Of a DNA stretch of 64,000 bases, positions 28,742 to 36,794 are shown piece by piece. How positions within the stretch are numbered: position 1 is the first letter of the stretch; the number at the start of each line of letters is the position of its first letter. Below the pieces are notes generated by a model, which was given only the letters and a program-made list of their open reading frames with translations, was not told where the DNA came from and did no database searches. The stretch comes from Streptomyces cylindrosporus (GTDB lineage Bacteria > Actinomycetota > Actinomycetes > Streptomycetales > Streptomycetaceae), in contig NZ_JALDAY010000001.1 in the NCBI RefSeq assembly GCF_022698165.1, positions 1,054,001-1,118,000 on the forward strand. Direction: 5' to 3'. The translations under genes were made by a program, and so were the position numbers.

Positions 28742-29359
28742 GTGCCGACCAAGAAGAAGCCCCAGGTGACCGCCGCACCCGCGCGGCGGCGCGAACTCCT
28801 CGACACCGCCGCCGAGGTCTTCGCCGAACAGGGCTACAACGCCACCACCGTACGCAAGATCGCGGACCACGCGGGCATGCTCGCGGGCAGCCTCTACTAC
28901 CACTTCGACTCCAAGGAATCGATGCTGGAGGAGATCCTGCGCACCTTCCTCGACGAGCTCTGGGACGGTTACGACGCCGTCCTGGAGGCCGAGCTCGGGC
29001 CCCGCGAGACCCTCGAAGCGCTGGTCACCGAGTCGTTCCGGGAGATCGACCGGCATCGCGCGGCCGTCGCGATCTACCAGAAGGAGAGCCGGCAGCTGGC
29101 CGTGCAGGAGCGGTTCGCGTTCCTCGCCGAGTCGCAGCGCAGGTTCGAGAAGGCGTGGCTGTCCACGCTGGAGCGCGGGGTCGCCGCCGAGGTGTTCCGC
29201 GCCGACCTCGACGTCCGGCTGACCTACCGGTTCGTGCGCGACACCGTGTGGGTGGCCGCGTCCTGGTACCGGCCGGGCGGACAGCACAGCCCGGAGGAGA
29301 TCGCCCGGCAGTACCTGTCGATGGTGCTGGACGGGATCGCCGTACGCGAACAGCCCTGA
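28742..29359 (+). CDS. kstR2: TetR-family repressor, KstR2 orthologue
   Basis: 205 aa from GTG 28742, 15 nt after the SDR. The N-terminal helix-turn-helix region reads LLDTAAEVFAEQGYNATTVR then IADHAGMLAGSLYYHFDSKE. The C-terminal ligand domain ends YRFVRDTVWVAASWYRPGG, which closely follows mycobacterial KstR2 (RDTTWVSVRWYRPGG). KstR2 represses the HIP (C/D-ring) genes and releases DNA on binding HIP-CoA. Two matching palindromes lie in the two divergent promoters of this module, so the gene is autoregulated from operator 1. Confidence 0.88.
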   Translation: MPTKKKPQVTAAPARRRELLDTAAEVFAEQGYNATTVRKIADHAGMLAGSLYYHFDSKESMLEEILRTFLDELWDGYDAVLEAELGPRETLEALVTESFREIDRHRAAVAIYQKESRQLAVQERFAFLAESQRRFEKAWLSTLERGVAAEVFRADLDVRLTYRFVRDTVWVAASWYRPGGQHSPEEIARQYLSMVLDGIAVREQP

Positions 29360-29376
29360 CTGCAAAGGGAGTTGCC

Positions 29377-30534
29377 ATGGCCGAGGCCTATATCGTCGAA
29401 GCGGTCCGCACGCCCGTCGGGCGGCGCGGGGGAGGGCTGAGCGGGGTCCATCCCGCCGACCTCGGCGCGCATGTGCTGAAGGAGCTGATGGCCCGCTCGG
29501 GCGTGGATCCCGCCGCCGTCGAGGACGTCGTCCTCGGCTGCCTGGACGCGGTGGGGCCGCAGGCCGGGGACATCGCGCGGACCTGCTGGCTGGCGGCCGG
29601 GCTGCCCGAGGAGGTGCCGGGCGTGACGGTCGACCGGCAGTGCGGGTCCTCGCAGCAGGCCGTGCACTTCGCGGCGCAGGGGGTGCTGTCCGGCACGCAG
29701 GACCTGGTGGTCGCGGGCGGTGTGCAGAACATGTCGATGATCCCGATCGCCTTCGCGACCCGGCAGGCCGCCGAGCCGCTGGGCCTCACGGGCGGTCCCT
29801 TCGCGGGCAGCGAGGGCTGGCGGGCGCGGTACGGGGACCAGCCGGTCAACCAGTTCGTGGGCGCCGAGATGATCGCCGCGAAGTGGGGGATCAGCCGCGA
29901 GGACCAGGAGGAGTTCGCGCTGCGCTCGCACCGGCGGGCGCTGCGGGCCATCGACGAGGGCCGCTTCGAACGCGAGACGGTTGCCTACGGCGAGGTCGCC
30001 GTCGACGAGGGCCCGCGTCGGGACACCTCCCTGGAGAAGATGGCCGGCCTCAAGCCGGTCCTCGACGGCGGCACCATCACCGCCGCCTGCTCCTCCCAGG
30101 TGTCCGACGGCGCGGCGGCGATGCTGCTGGCCTCGGAGCGGGCGGTACGCGAGCACGGGCTTCGTCCCCGGGCGCGCGTCCACCACCTCTCGGTCCGCGG
30201 CGAGGACCCCATCCGCATGCTCTCCGCCCCCATCCCCGCCACGGCCCACGCCCTGAAGAAGACGGGCCTGACCATCGACGACATCGACCTCGTCGAGATC
30301 AACGAGGCCTTCGCCCCGGTGGTCCTGGCCTGGCTGAAGGAGACGGGCGCCGACCCGGAGAAGGTCAACCCGAACGGCGGCGCGATAGCCCTCGGCCACC
30401 CCCTGGGCGCGACCGGCGTCAAGCTGATGACGACCCTGCTGCACGAACTGGAGCGCACGGGCGGCCGCTTCGGGCTGCAGACGATGTGCGAGGGCGGCGG
30501 CCAGGCCAACGTGACGATCATCGAACGCCTCTGA
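29377..30534 (+). CDS. fadA6: Acetyl-CoA acyltransferase (thiolase), FadA6-like
   Basis: 385 aa from ATG 29377 with AAAGGGAG 5 nt upstream. Thiolase signatures: VDRQCGSSQQAVHFAA (nucleophile Cys near residue 88), VEINEAFAPVVLAWL, NPNGGAIALGHPLGATG (catalytic His) and GLQTMCEGGGQANV (second Cys). Degradative thiolases of this type cleave beta-ketoacyl-CoA; in the KstR2 regulon, FadA6 acts late in ring C/D breakdown. Last gene of the operon led by the IpdF-like SDR, 17 nt after kstR2. Confidence 0.9.
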   Translation: MAEAYIVEAVRTPVGRRGGGLSGVHPADLGAHVLKELMARSGVDPAAVEDVVLGCLDAVGPQAGDIARTCWLAAGLPEEVPGVTVDRQCGSSQQAVHFAAQGVLSGTQDLVVAGGVQNMSMIPIAFATRQAAEPLGLTGGPFAGSEGWRARYGDQPVNQFVGAEMIAAKWGISREDQEEFALRSHRRALRAIDEGRFERETVAYGEVAVDEGPRRDTSLEKMAGLKPVLDGGTITAACSSQVSDGAAAMLLASERAVREHGLRPRARVHHLSVRGEDPIRMLSAPIPATAHALKKTGLTIDDIDLVEINEAFAPVVLAWLKETGADPEKVNPNGGAIALGHPLGATGVKLMTTLLHELERTGGRFGLQTMCEGGGQANVTIIERL

Positions 30535-30596
30535 GCCGCCCTGCGCTCATGATCCGTTGAGGAACACCGAGCCCCAGGCCTCCCCGATCGTCTCCG

Positions 30597-31664
30597 TCAT
30601 GCGCGCATCGAAGCACCGCCCCTGGTCAACTCGCCGATGATTTCCTCCGCCTGGGCCATCACCCCCTCCACCAGCTCCGCACACGACGGCAGGTCCTCGA
30701 TCACCCCGGCCACCTGCCCCGACGCCATGACCCCGAGGTCCGTACGCCCGTCCACCATCGCCGCCCTCAGCAGCATCGGCGTGTTCGCGGCGAGCAGCAC
30801 CTGGCTCCAGGACAGCTCCTTGCCGTGCTTGAGGGCGAGCCCGTCGCGCACCATCTGCGGCCAGGTGAGCCCGGACAGCTTCCGGAACCCGGCCGCCCGC
30901 CGCACCGCGTGCAACAGGGCCCTCGCGCGGCCGGAGTGCTCCAGTCCGTCCACCAGCTCCGTGCGCAGCATCCGGTGCGGCAGGCCGTCCACCGCCGTGG
31001 TCACCGTGACGTCCTTGACCGTCGCCGCCAGATACCGCGCCTTCACCGCGTCCGGCACCGTCGAGTCGGACGTCAGCAGGAACCGCGTGCCCATCGCGAC
31101 CCCCGCCGCCCCGTACGCCAGCGCGGCCACCAGCCCGCGCCCGTCGAAGAAGCCGCCCGCCGCCACGACCGGTATCCGCACCGCGTCCACCACCTGCGGC
31201 AGCAGCACGGTCGTCGCCACCTCGCCGGTGTGCCCGCCGCCCTCCCCGCCCTGCACGATCACCGCGTCCGCCCCCCACGCGGCGACCTTCTCGGCGTGCC
31301 GCCGGGCGCCGATGGACGGGATGACGACCAGCCCCGCCTCCTTCAGCTCGGCGATCAGCTCGGGGGAGGGCGCCAGGGCGAAGGACGCCACCCGCACGCC
31401 CTCCTCGATCATGATCCGCACCCGGTCGCCGGCGTCCGCCGCGTCGGCCCGCAGATTCACCCCGAACGGCGCGTCCGTACGGGACCTGACCTCCCGTATC
31501 GCCTCCCGCAGCCGGTCCGTCGTCATCGTCGCGGAGGCCAGGACGCCCAGCGCCCCCGCGTTCGCCGTCGCGGAGACCAGCCGGGGGCCCGCCACCCAGC
31601 CCATCCCCGTCTGCACGATCGGATGCCGGACCCCGACCAGCCGGGTGAGCGCCGTCTCCATCAC
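30597..31664 (-). CDS. ipdC: IpdC-like flavin oxidoreductase (nitronate monooxygenase family)
   Basis: 355 aa. FMN-binding TIM barrel of the NMO/2-nitropropane dioxygenase family: RHPIVQTGMGWVAGPRLVSA, GALGVLASATMT, IVQGGEGGGHTGEVAT, VVAAGGFFDGRGL and YGAAGVAMGTRF. In HIP degradation, IpdC is the flavin enzyme acting on the hydroxy-indane CoA thioester. GTG 31664 is followed directly by ATG 31661; GGGAGG lies 7 nt before the GTG. Overlaps the ipdB stop (GTGA). Last gene of a four-gene operon echA20-ipdA-ipdB-ipdC. Confidence 0.85.
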   Translation of the reverse strand: MMETALTRLVGVRHPIVQTGMGWVAGPRLVSATANAGALGVLASATMTTDRLREAIREVRSRTDAPFGVNLRADAADAGDRVRIMIEEGVRVASFALAPSPELIAELKEAGLVVIPSIGARRHAEKVAAWGADAVIVQGGEGGGHTGEVATTVLLPQVVDAVRIPVVAAGGFFDGRGLVAALAYGAAGVAMGTRFLLTSDSTVPDAVKARYLAATVKDVTVTTAVDGLPHRMLRTELVDGLEHSGRARALLHAVRRAAGFRKLSGLTWPQMVRDGLALKHGKELSWSQVLLAANTPMLLRAAMVDGRTDLGVMASGQVAGVIEDLPSCAELVEGVMAQAEEIIGELTRGGASMRA

Positions 31665-32398
31665 GAACCGACCTCCCTGGCACGGGAGTTCGCCGGATCG
31701 ATGACCTCCCGGATCAGCCGCAGCTCGTGGGCGCTCGGCGCGCGCGTCTCAGGGACCTCGTCCGGGACCGTCAGCTCGAAGGCGGTCGCGTCCCTGACCT
31801 CCTCCACCGTGACCCCGGGGTGCAGCGAGGCCAGCCGCATCGAGTGGTCCGGCGTCGCGAAGTCGAAGACGCCCAGGTCGGACACGACCCGCGGGATGCG
31901 GTGGAAGCGGGCGCCGGCCGCACGGTCGTAACCCACCCCGCACACCATGTCGACCTTCTCGACGAACACCCGTCGGGAGTGCCTCGGCACCCAGTAACTG
32001 GTCGGGTTGTTCAGTGTGTTGACCGGCGCGCCCCGCACCCCGAGCAGCTGCCGCTTCGGCCGCTCCCAGGCGCCGATGCACGAGATGTTCTGGTTGCCGA
32101 ACCGGTCGATCTGGCTCGCCCCCATCATCACGTGCCGCCGCCCGGTCGTGACCAGGTCCAGATGGGCGCGGTACGGCAGCCAGCCCTCGACCGTGCCGTC
32201 GAGGCCGACCAGCAGGGCCTCTCCGTCGGTCAGCAGCAGGTCCGGCGCGAAGGTCCGCCTGGCGAGCCGCGCGCCCACCGAGGGGATCAGCCCCATGGGG
32301 CTCGCGAGGATCTCCCCCGCGTCCCGCCAGGCCTCGGCGCAGGCGATCACGCAGTACTCGGCGCGGGTGACCTCCCGCGCGGCCACGGCCTCGCTCAT
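31661..32398 (-). CDS. ipdB: CoA-transferase family beta subunit, IpdB-like
   Basis: 245 aa. Family I CoA-transferase beta-type subunit: EYCVIACAEAWRDAGEILAS, MGLIPSVGARLARRTFAPDL, GASQIDRFGNQNIS and LGVRGAPVNTLNNPTSYW. In mycobacteria and rhodococci, IpdAB is not a transferase but a hydrolase that opens ring C of a bicyclic CoA ester. Assignment here comes from the sequence family plus its pairing with an alpha subunit and EchA20/IpdC-like genes. Overlaps both neighbours by 4 bp. Confidence 0.85.
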   Translation of the reverse strand: MSEAVAAREVTRAEYCVIACAEAWRDAGEILASPMGLIPSVGARLARRTFAPDLLLTDGEALLVGLDGTVEGWLPYRAHLDLVTTGRRHVMMGASQIDRFGNQNISCIGAWERPKRQLLGVRGAPVNTLNNPTSYWVPRHSRRVFVEKVDMVCGVGYDRAAGARFHRIPRVVSDLGVFDFATPDHSMRLASLHPGVTVEEVRDATAFELTVPDEVPETRAPSAHELRLIREVIDPANSRAREVGS

Positions 32399-33231
32399 GA
32401 CTCCTCCCCGACGGCCGCCCGGTACGCCTGCTCGTCCCCGCCCAGGAACCGCGCCTCGAACTCCGGCCAGGGCGTGGTCGCGTACCGCTTCTGGAACGCC
32501 TCGTCCCGTCCGTAGTCGGGCGCGCAGGACGTGAAGTGCGCACCGTTCGGCGTCTCGACGACCCCCGTCACGGTGTGCCGCTTCAGCAGCAGCGACTGCG
32601 GCGGTGCCGCCTTCGTCAACTCGGCGGTGTCGACGACCTGTTCGCAGGACACGTACGCCGCCTCGGCCGCCTCGCAGAACAGGTCGTCGAAGTACGGGTC
32701 CGGGCCCAGGTACTGCCCGTTGCCCAGCCGGTCCGCGCGGTTGACGTGCACCAGGGCCGCGTCCAGCCGCAGGGCCGGCATCGCGACGAACGTCTCCCCG
32801 TCCTCGTACGGCGAAGTCACCGTCCGCAGGCCGGGGTTGACCCGCATGACGTCCGAGCCGAGCCCCGCCCGCATCGGCAGGAACGGCAGCCGGTGGGAGG
32901 CGGCGCGCAGTCCCGCCAGGAACATCGCCTCGTCGACCTCCATCAGCTCGAAGGCGCCGCGCTCACGGGCCGCGCGGTAGTGCGGTTCGAGCGGGATCGA
33001 GTCCAGGGTGACGAACGCGGCGACCAGCTTGCGGATCCGGCCCGACGCGGCCAGCATCCCGACGTCCGGGCCGCCGTACGACACCACGGTCAGGTCCGTG
33101 ATCCGCGACCTGAGCAGCGCCCGCACCAGCGCCATCGGTTTGCGGCGCGAACCCCAGCCGCCGATGCCGAGGGTCATGCCGCTCTCCAGCCGGGAGACGA
33201 CCTCCTCGGCGGTCATCGTCTTGTCGCTCAC
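32395..33231 (-). CDS. ipdA: CoA-transferase family alpha subunit, IpdA-like
   Basis: 278 aa from GTG 33231, overlapping the echA20 stop (GTGA). Features: MTAEEVVSRLESGMTLGIGG, WGSRRKPMALVRALLRS, VVSYGGPDVGMLAASGRIRK and FVAMPALRLDAALVHVNRAD, the plan of CoA-transferase alpha subunits. With IpdB it should form the ring-opening hydrolase of steroid C-ring catabolism. A glutamate-rich segment ERGAFELMEVDEAMF lies near where the active-site acid is expected, but I do not assign the residue. Confidence 0.84.
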   Translation of the reverse strand: MSDKTMTAEEVVSRLESGMTLGIGGWGSRRKPMALVRALLRSRITDLTVVSYGGPDVGMLAASGRIRKLVAAFVTLDSIPLEPHYRAARERGAFELMEVDEAMFLAGLRAASHRLPFLPMRAGLGSDVMRVNPGLRTVTSPYEDGETFVAMPALRLDAALVHVNRADRLGNGQYLGPDPYFDDLFCEAAEAAYVSCEQVVDTAELTKAAPPQSLLLKRHTVTGVVETPNGAHFTSCAPDYGRDEAFQKRYATTPWPEFEARFLGGDEQAYRAAVGEES

Positions 33232-33983
33232 GCCTGCGCACCGTCCCTCTCCGCACCGAAGGTGTCCCGGACCCGGTCGGCCACCCCGACCGTGCTCGCC
33301 TCGTACGTGAAGCCCTGCTCGAAGCGGTAGCTGCGGCGCACGTCGACCGGATCGATGCCGTTGATGGCGGCCTTCGCCAGCCGCAGCAGCTCCCCGTCCT
33401 TCGCGGCGATCTCGCGCGCCGACTCCAGGGCGGCGGCGCGCAGTCCGTCCCGGGGGACCACCCGCCACACCGAGCCGTGCGCGTGCAGCTCGGCCGCGGT
33501 CGCCGTGCGCGAGGTGTAGTACAGCGCGCGCATCAGGTGCTGCGGGACCAGCCGGGCCAGGTGCGTGGCCGCGCCCAGCGCCCCGCGGTCCAGCTCGGGC
33601 AGCCCGAAGGTGGCGTCCTCGCTCGCCACGATCACGTCCGCGTTCCCCACCAGTCCTATCCCGCCGCCCAGACAGAAGCCGTGCACCGCCGCCAGCACCG
33701 GGACCTCGCACTCGTACACCGCGGCGAAGGCCTCGAAGCAGCCGCGGTTGGCGCCCACCAGCGCGCTCGCTCCCTGCGTCTGTATCTCTTTGATGTCCAC
33801 GCCCGCGTTGAACCCTCGTCCCTCGGCGGCCAGGACGACGCAGCGCACCCGCGGGTCGCGGCCCGCCGCGCGCACGGCGTCGGCCAGCGCGTACCAGCCG
33901 CTCACCGGCAGGGCGTTCACCGGCGGGAAGTCGACCGTGACGACCGAAATCCCCTTTTCCGGGGACGAGGTGGAGACACTCAT
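33228..33983 (-). CDS. echA20: Enoyl-CoA hydratase/isomerase family, EchA20-like
   Basis: 251 aa from ATG 33983. Crotonase fold: GRGFNAGVDIKEIQ (oxyanion-hole loop), HGFCLGGGIGLVGNADVIVA (second oxyanion loop) and LPELDRGALGAATHLARLVP. In the KstR2 regulon, EchA20 opens ring D of the HIP-derived CoA ester. An ATG at 34028 would add 15 residues but lies inside the KstR2-type palindrome, so I prefer 33983. First gene of the minus-strand ipd operon. Confidence 0.85.
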   Translation of the reverse strand: MSVSTSSPEKGISVVTVDFPPVNALPVSGWYALADAVRAAGRDPRVRCVVLAAEGRGFNAGVDIKEIQTQGASALVGANRGCFEAFAAVYECEVPVLAAVHGFCLGGGIGLVGNADVIVASEDATFGLPELDRGALGAATHLARLVPQHLMRALYYTSRTATAAELHAHGSVWRVVPRDGLRAAALESAREIAAKDGELLRLAKAAINGIDPVDVRRSYRFEQGFTYEASTVGVADRVRDTFGAERDGAQA

Positions 33984-34019
33984 GGGCGCATCAGCTACCT
34001 TTCCAACCAACGCCTTTCC

Positions 34020-34033
34020 ACCAAACATTTGTT
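34020..34033. promoter_or_regulatory. KstR2-type operator 2
   Basis: ACCAAACATTTGTT; on the minus strand it reads AACAAATGTTTGGT, differing from operator 1 by one base and matching AnCAAGnnCTTGnT with two mismatches. It lies in the gap between the divergent echA20 (33983) and SDR (34083) genes, the second bidirectional promoter of the module. Confidence 0.72.
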
Positions 34034-34073
34034 AGGTGTGAGGCTTCGAAGCTAGCAGCCTCGGAATCGGAGC

Positions 34074-34109
34074 GGGAGGCCTGTGGACAACGGGAGGCCT
34101 GTGGACAAC
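34074..34109 (+). repeat. 18-bp tandem duplication carrying a ribosome site and start codon
   Basis: GGGAGGCCTGTGGACAAC occurs twice head to tail (34074-34091 and 34092-34109). Each copy holds a GGGAGG ribosome site 3 nt before an in-frame GTG. The SDR gene therefore has two equivalent initiation sites, giving proteins of 254 or 248 aa. Confidence 0.9.
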
Positions 34110-34847
34110 TCGCTGCGCGGCAAGGCCGTCGTCGTGACCGGCGGCACGCGGGGCGTCGGCGCGGGGATCGCGCAGGCCTTCGCCGATGCCGGTGCGGAGG
34201 TGGTCGTGTGCGCCCGGCGACCGCCCGAAGTGCCGCTCAAGGGCGCCGAGTTCGCCCCTGTCGACCTGCGGGAACCGGACGCCGTACGGGCGTTCTTCGG
34301 GGCCCTGCCCCGGCTGGACGTCCTCGTCAACAACGCGGGCGGCGGGCCCTATCGGCGGCTGGCCGACGCGGACGCCGAACGCCACGCGAAGGTCGTGGAG
34401 CTGAACCTGCTGGCCCCGTTGACGGCTTCGCTGGCCGCGTACGACCACCTGAGACATGCCCGGGGCTCCGTCGTGATGATCGGCAGCGTCAGCGGCAGCC
34501 GCCCCTCGCCCGGTTCGGCGGCGTACGGGGCTGCCAAGGCCGGTCTGGAGAGCCTCGCCCGCTCGATGGCCGTCGAGTGGGCGCCGGACGTCCGGGTCAA
34601 CACCCTGGTCGTCGGCATGGTCCGTACCGAACTGGCCCATCTCCACTACGGCGGCGACGAGGGCGTCGAGGCGGTCTCCCGCACCGTGCCGCTGGGCCGC
34701 CTCGCGACACCCGCCGACATCGGCGCGGCGGCCGTCTTCCTCGCCTCCGACGCCGCCGCCTACATCAGCGGGGCGAGCCTGCTCGTGCACGGCGGCGGGG
34801 AGCGGCCGGCCTTCCTCGACGCGGCAACCGCCAACAAGGAGACGTGA
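34083..34847 (+). CDS. Short-chain dehydrogenase (Rv3549c-like position)
   Basis: 254 aa from GTG 34083, or 248 aa from GTG 34101; both have their own GGGAGG through the 18-bp duplication. SDR features: VVVTGGTRGVGAGIAQAFAD, LVNNAGGGPYRRL, MIGSVSGSRPSPGS and AYGAAKAGLESLARSMAVEW (Tyr-x-x-x-Lys), ending YISGASLLVHGGGERP. Two adjacent SDR genes lie beside echA20 in the mycobacterial KstR2 regulon, and this gene and the next occupy that place. The individual substrate is not assignable. Confidence 0.85.
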   Translation: MDNGRPVDNSLRGKAVVVTGGTRGVGAGIAQAFADAGAEVVVCARRPPEVPLKGAEFAPVDLREPDAVRAFFGALPRLDVLVNNAGGGPYRRLADADAERHAKVVELNLLAPLTASLAAYDHLRHARGSVVMIGSVSGSRPSPGSAAYGAAKAGLESLARSMAVEWAPDVRVNTLVVGMVRTELAHLHYGGDEGVEAVSRTVPLGRLATPADIGAAAVFLASDAAAYISGASLLVHGGGERPAFLDAATANKET

Positions 34848-34848
34848 G

Positions 34849-35754
34849 ATGAGCGGAATCTGCGAGGGACGGGTCGTCGTGGTCACCGGCGCCGGACGGG
34901 GGCTCGGGCGGGCGCACGCGCTCGCCTTCGCCGCGGAGGGCGCGCGGGTCGTGGTCAACGACCTCGGCGTCGGACTGGACGGCACGCCCGGCCCCGACAG
35001 CCCCGCCGCCCAGGTGGCCGACGAGATCCGCGCGGCGGGCGGCGAGGCGGTGGCGCACGGCGGCGACATCGCGACGACGGAGGGGGCCGCGTCCCTGGTG
35101 GCGGCGGCCCTGGAGTCGTACGGCCGGCTCGACACGCTCGTCAACAACGCCGGGTTCCTGCGCGACCGGATGCTCGTCAACCTCGACGAGGACGACTGGG
35201 ACGCCGTGCTCCGCGTCCACCTCAAGGGCCACTTCCTGCCTCTGAAACACGCGGCCGCGCACTGGCGGGCGGAGGCCAAGGCGGGGCGGACGCCCGTGGC
35301 CAGGATCGTCAACACCAGCAGCGGGGCGGGGCTGCTGGGCTCCGTCGGACAGGGGAACTACAGCGCCGCGAAGGCCGGGATCGTCGGGCTGACGCTCGTC
35401 GCCGCGGCCGAACTCGCCCGCTACGGCGTCCAGGTCAACGCGATCGCGCCCGCGGCCCGGACCCGTATGACGGAACGGACCTTCGCCGAGACCATGGCCG
35501 CGCCCGCGGGCGGCTTCGACGCGATGGCCCCCGAGAACGTGTCCCCGCTCGTCGTCTGGCTCGGCTCCGCCGCGAGCGCGGGCGTCACCGGCCGGGTCTT
35601 CGAGGCGGAGGCCGGCCGCATCACCGTCATGGAGGGCTGGCACCCGGGCCCGACCGCCGACAAGGGGGCGCGCCGGAGCCCCGCCGAGGCGGGCGAGACG
35701 GCCCTGAAACTCCTCGCTCAGGCGCGGGCGCCGGGGGCGGTGTACGGGGCGTAA
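34849..35754 (+). CDS. Short-chain dehydrogenase (Rv3548c-like position)
   Basis: 301 aa, starting 1 nt after the previous stop. Long-type SDR with VVVTGAGRGLGRAHALAFAA, NDLGVGLDGTPGPDSPAAQV (an insertion typical of HSD17B4/MFE-like dehydrogenases), LVNNAGFLRDRMLVNLDEDD and NYSAAKAGIVGLT (Tyr-x-x-x-Lys). Such enzymes oxidise beta-hydroxyacyl-CoA thioesters. Operonic with the previous SDR and presumably under KstR2 operator 2. Confidence 0.85.
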   Translation: MSGICEGRVVVVTGAGRGLGRAHALAFAAEGARVVVNDLGVGLDGTPGPDSPAAQVADEIRAAGGEAVAHGGDIATTEGAASLVAAALESYGRLDTLVNNAGFLRDRMLVNLDEDDWDAVLRVHLKGHFLPLKHAAAHWRAEAKAGRTPVARIVNTSSGAGLLGSVGQGNYSAAKAGIVGLTLVAAAELARYGVQVNAIAPAARTRMTERTFAETMAAPAGGFDAMAPENVSPLVVWLGSAASAGVTGRVFEAEAGRITVMEGWHPGPTADKGARRSPAEAGETALKLLAQARAPGAVYGA

Positions 35755-35808
35755 GGGCCGGCACTCAGCCCGGCTGGGGGCAGCAGCCCCGGCACGCGGG
35801 CGTCACTC

Positions 35809-36702
35809 TCACGTGTCGCACTCCAGCACCGTCCGGCACAGCCCGCACCGCGCCCGCATCCTCCCCTTCACCGGCACCCGGATCCGCTGGTGGCAGGTCG
35901 GGCACGGGAACGTCACCCGCAGCGGGCCCCGGCCGTCGGGGGTGAAGGTGTACGGCGTTTCCGGGTGGGACGCCGGTGCGTGGTCCTGGGCGTGGCGGCG
36001 GTCGCGGGCGTAGCGGCGGCGGCCCGCCCAGCCGGCCGCCGTCAGCGGGGGCTGCTGTTCGTCACGGCGGGCCATCGCCATGCCGCGGGTGTAGGCCTCG
36101 TACGCCTGGGGGCTGGTGAACCACACGGACGGGTCCTCGCCGAAGACCAGGGCGCGCTTGGCCAGGACGTACCCGAACTCCTCCGGGGTGAGATAGCCGA
36201 GCTTCTGCGAGGACGCCGCGTCCTCGCGGAACGCGTCCAGCAGGAGCCAGCCCGCGCCCAGATACGTGGTCGCCGTGTCGGTGAGGATCTCGTTGTCTCG
36301 GGTGCCGGGGAAGGACAGGTCCAGGCGGTGCAGGTAGACGTGCATCACCTCGTGGGCCAGCGCCGCCCCGATGTCGCGGCGATGACTGCGGAAGCGGTCG
36401 TTCAGCTCGACGAAGTACTCGGGCCCCGCGGTCAGCTCGACGTTCGCCGCGTGGGTCATCTCCCGGAAGCCGACGATCATGCGGGCGTCGGGCAGCCGGT
36501 AGTGCCGGACCAGCTCGCGGGCCACCCGCTGGGCGCCCAGATGCAGGTCGTCCGTGTCACAGAAGGCCACGTCGGCCGGGGCCACGCTCGCCGAGAACGA
36601 GTGGATCGTGTCGTACGACAGCCGCTTGTAGAGCGCGGTGATGGCGGCCCGCACCGTCTCCAGGTGTGGGTAGCCGTGCTCGACCGGTCCGCCGTTCGCC
36701 AC
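35809..36702 (-). CDS. Metallopeptidase-like protein with C-terminal zinc ribbon
   Basis: 297 aa from GTG 36702, with GGGGG 6 nt upstream. Residues 110-125 hold IGAALAHEVMHVYLHRLDL, an HExxH zinc site followed by a further His, and NEILTDTATTYLGAG downstream could give the third ligand (Glu or Asp). The C-terminus is a treble-clef/zinc-ribbon pattern, FPCPTCHQRIRVPVKGRMRA then CGLCRTVLEC. No signal peptide. I do not recognise a named family. It could be a cytoplasmic protease or an inactive DNA/RNA-binding relative (the ribbon resembles rubredoxin-like knuckles). Confidence 0.75.
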   Translation of the reverse strand: MANGGPVEHGYPHLETVRAAITALYKRLSYDTIHSFSASVAPADVAFCDTDDLHLGAQRVARELVRHYRLPDARMIVGFREMTHAANVELTAGPEYFVELNDRFRSHRRDIGAALAHEVMHVYLHRLDLSFPGTRDNEILTDTATTYLGAGWLLLDAFREDAASSQKLGYLTPEEFGYVLAKRALVFGEDPSVWFTSPQAYEAYTRGMAMARRDEQQPPLTAAGWAGRRRYARDRRHAQDHAPASHPETPYTFTPDGRGPLRVTFPCPTCHQRIRVPVKGRMRARCGLCRTVLECDT

Positions 36703-36794
36703 GCCCGACCCCCAAGACGCCCTGAACCCGATTCCACTCTACGGGCAGCTGAGCGGATTTTCCCTGGTCGGTTCCCCGCCCCAGGCGAGCCCGC

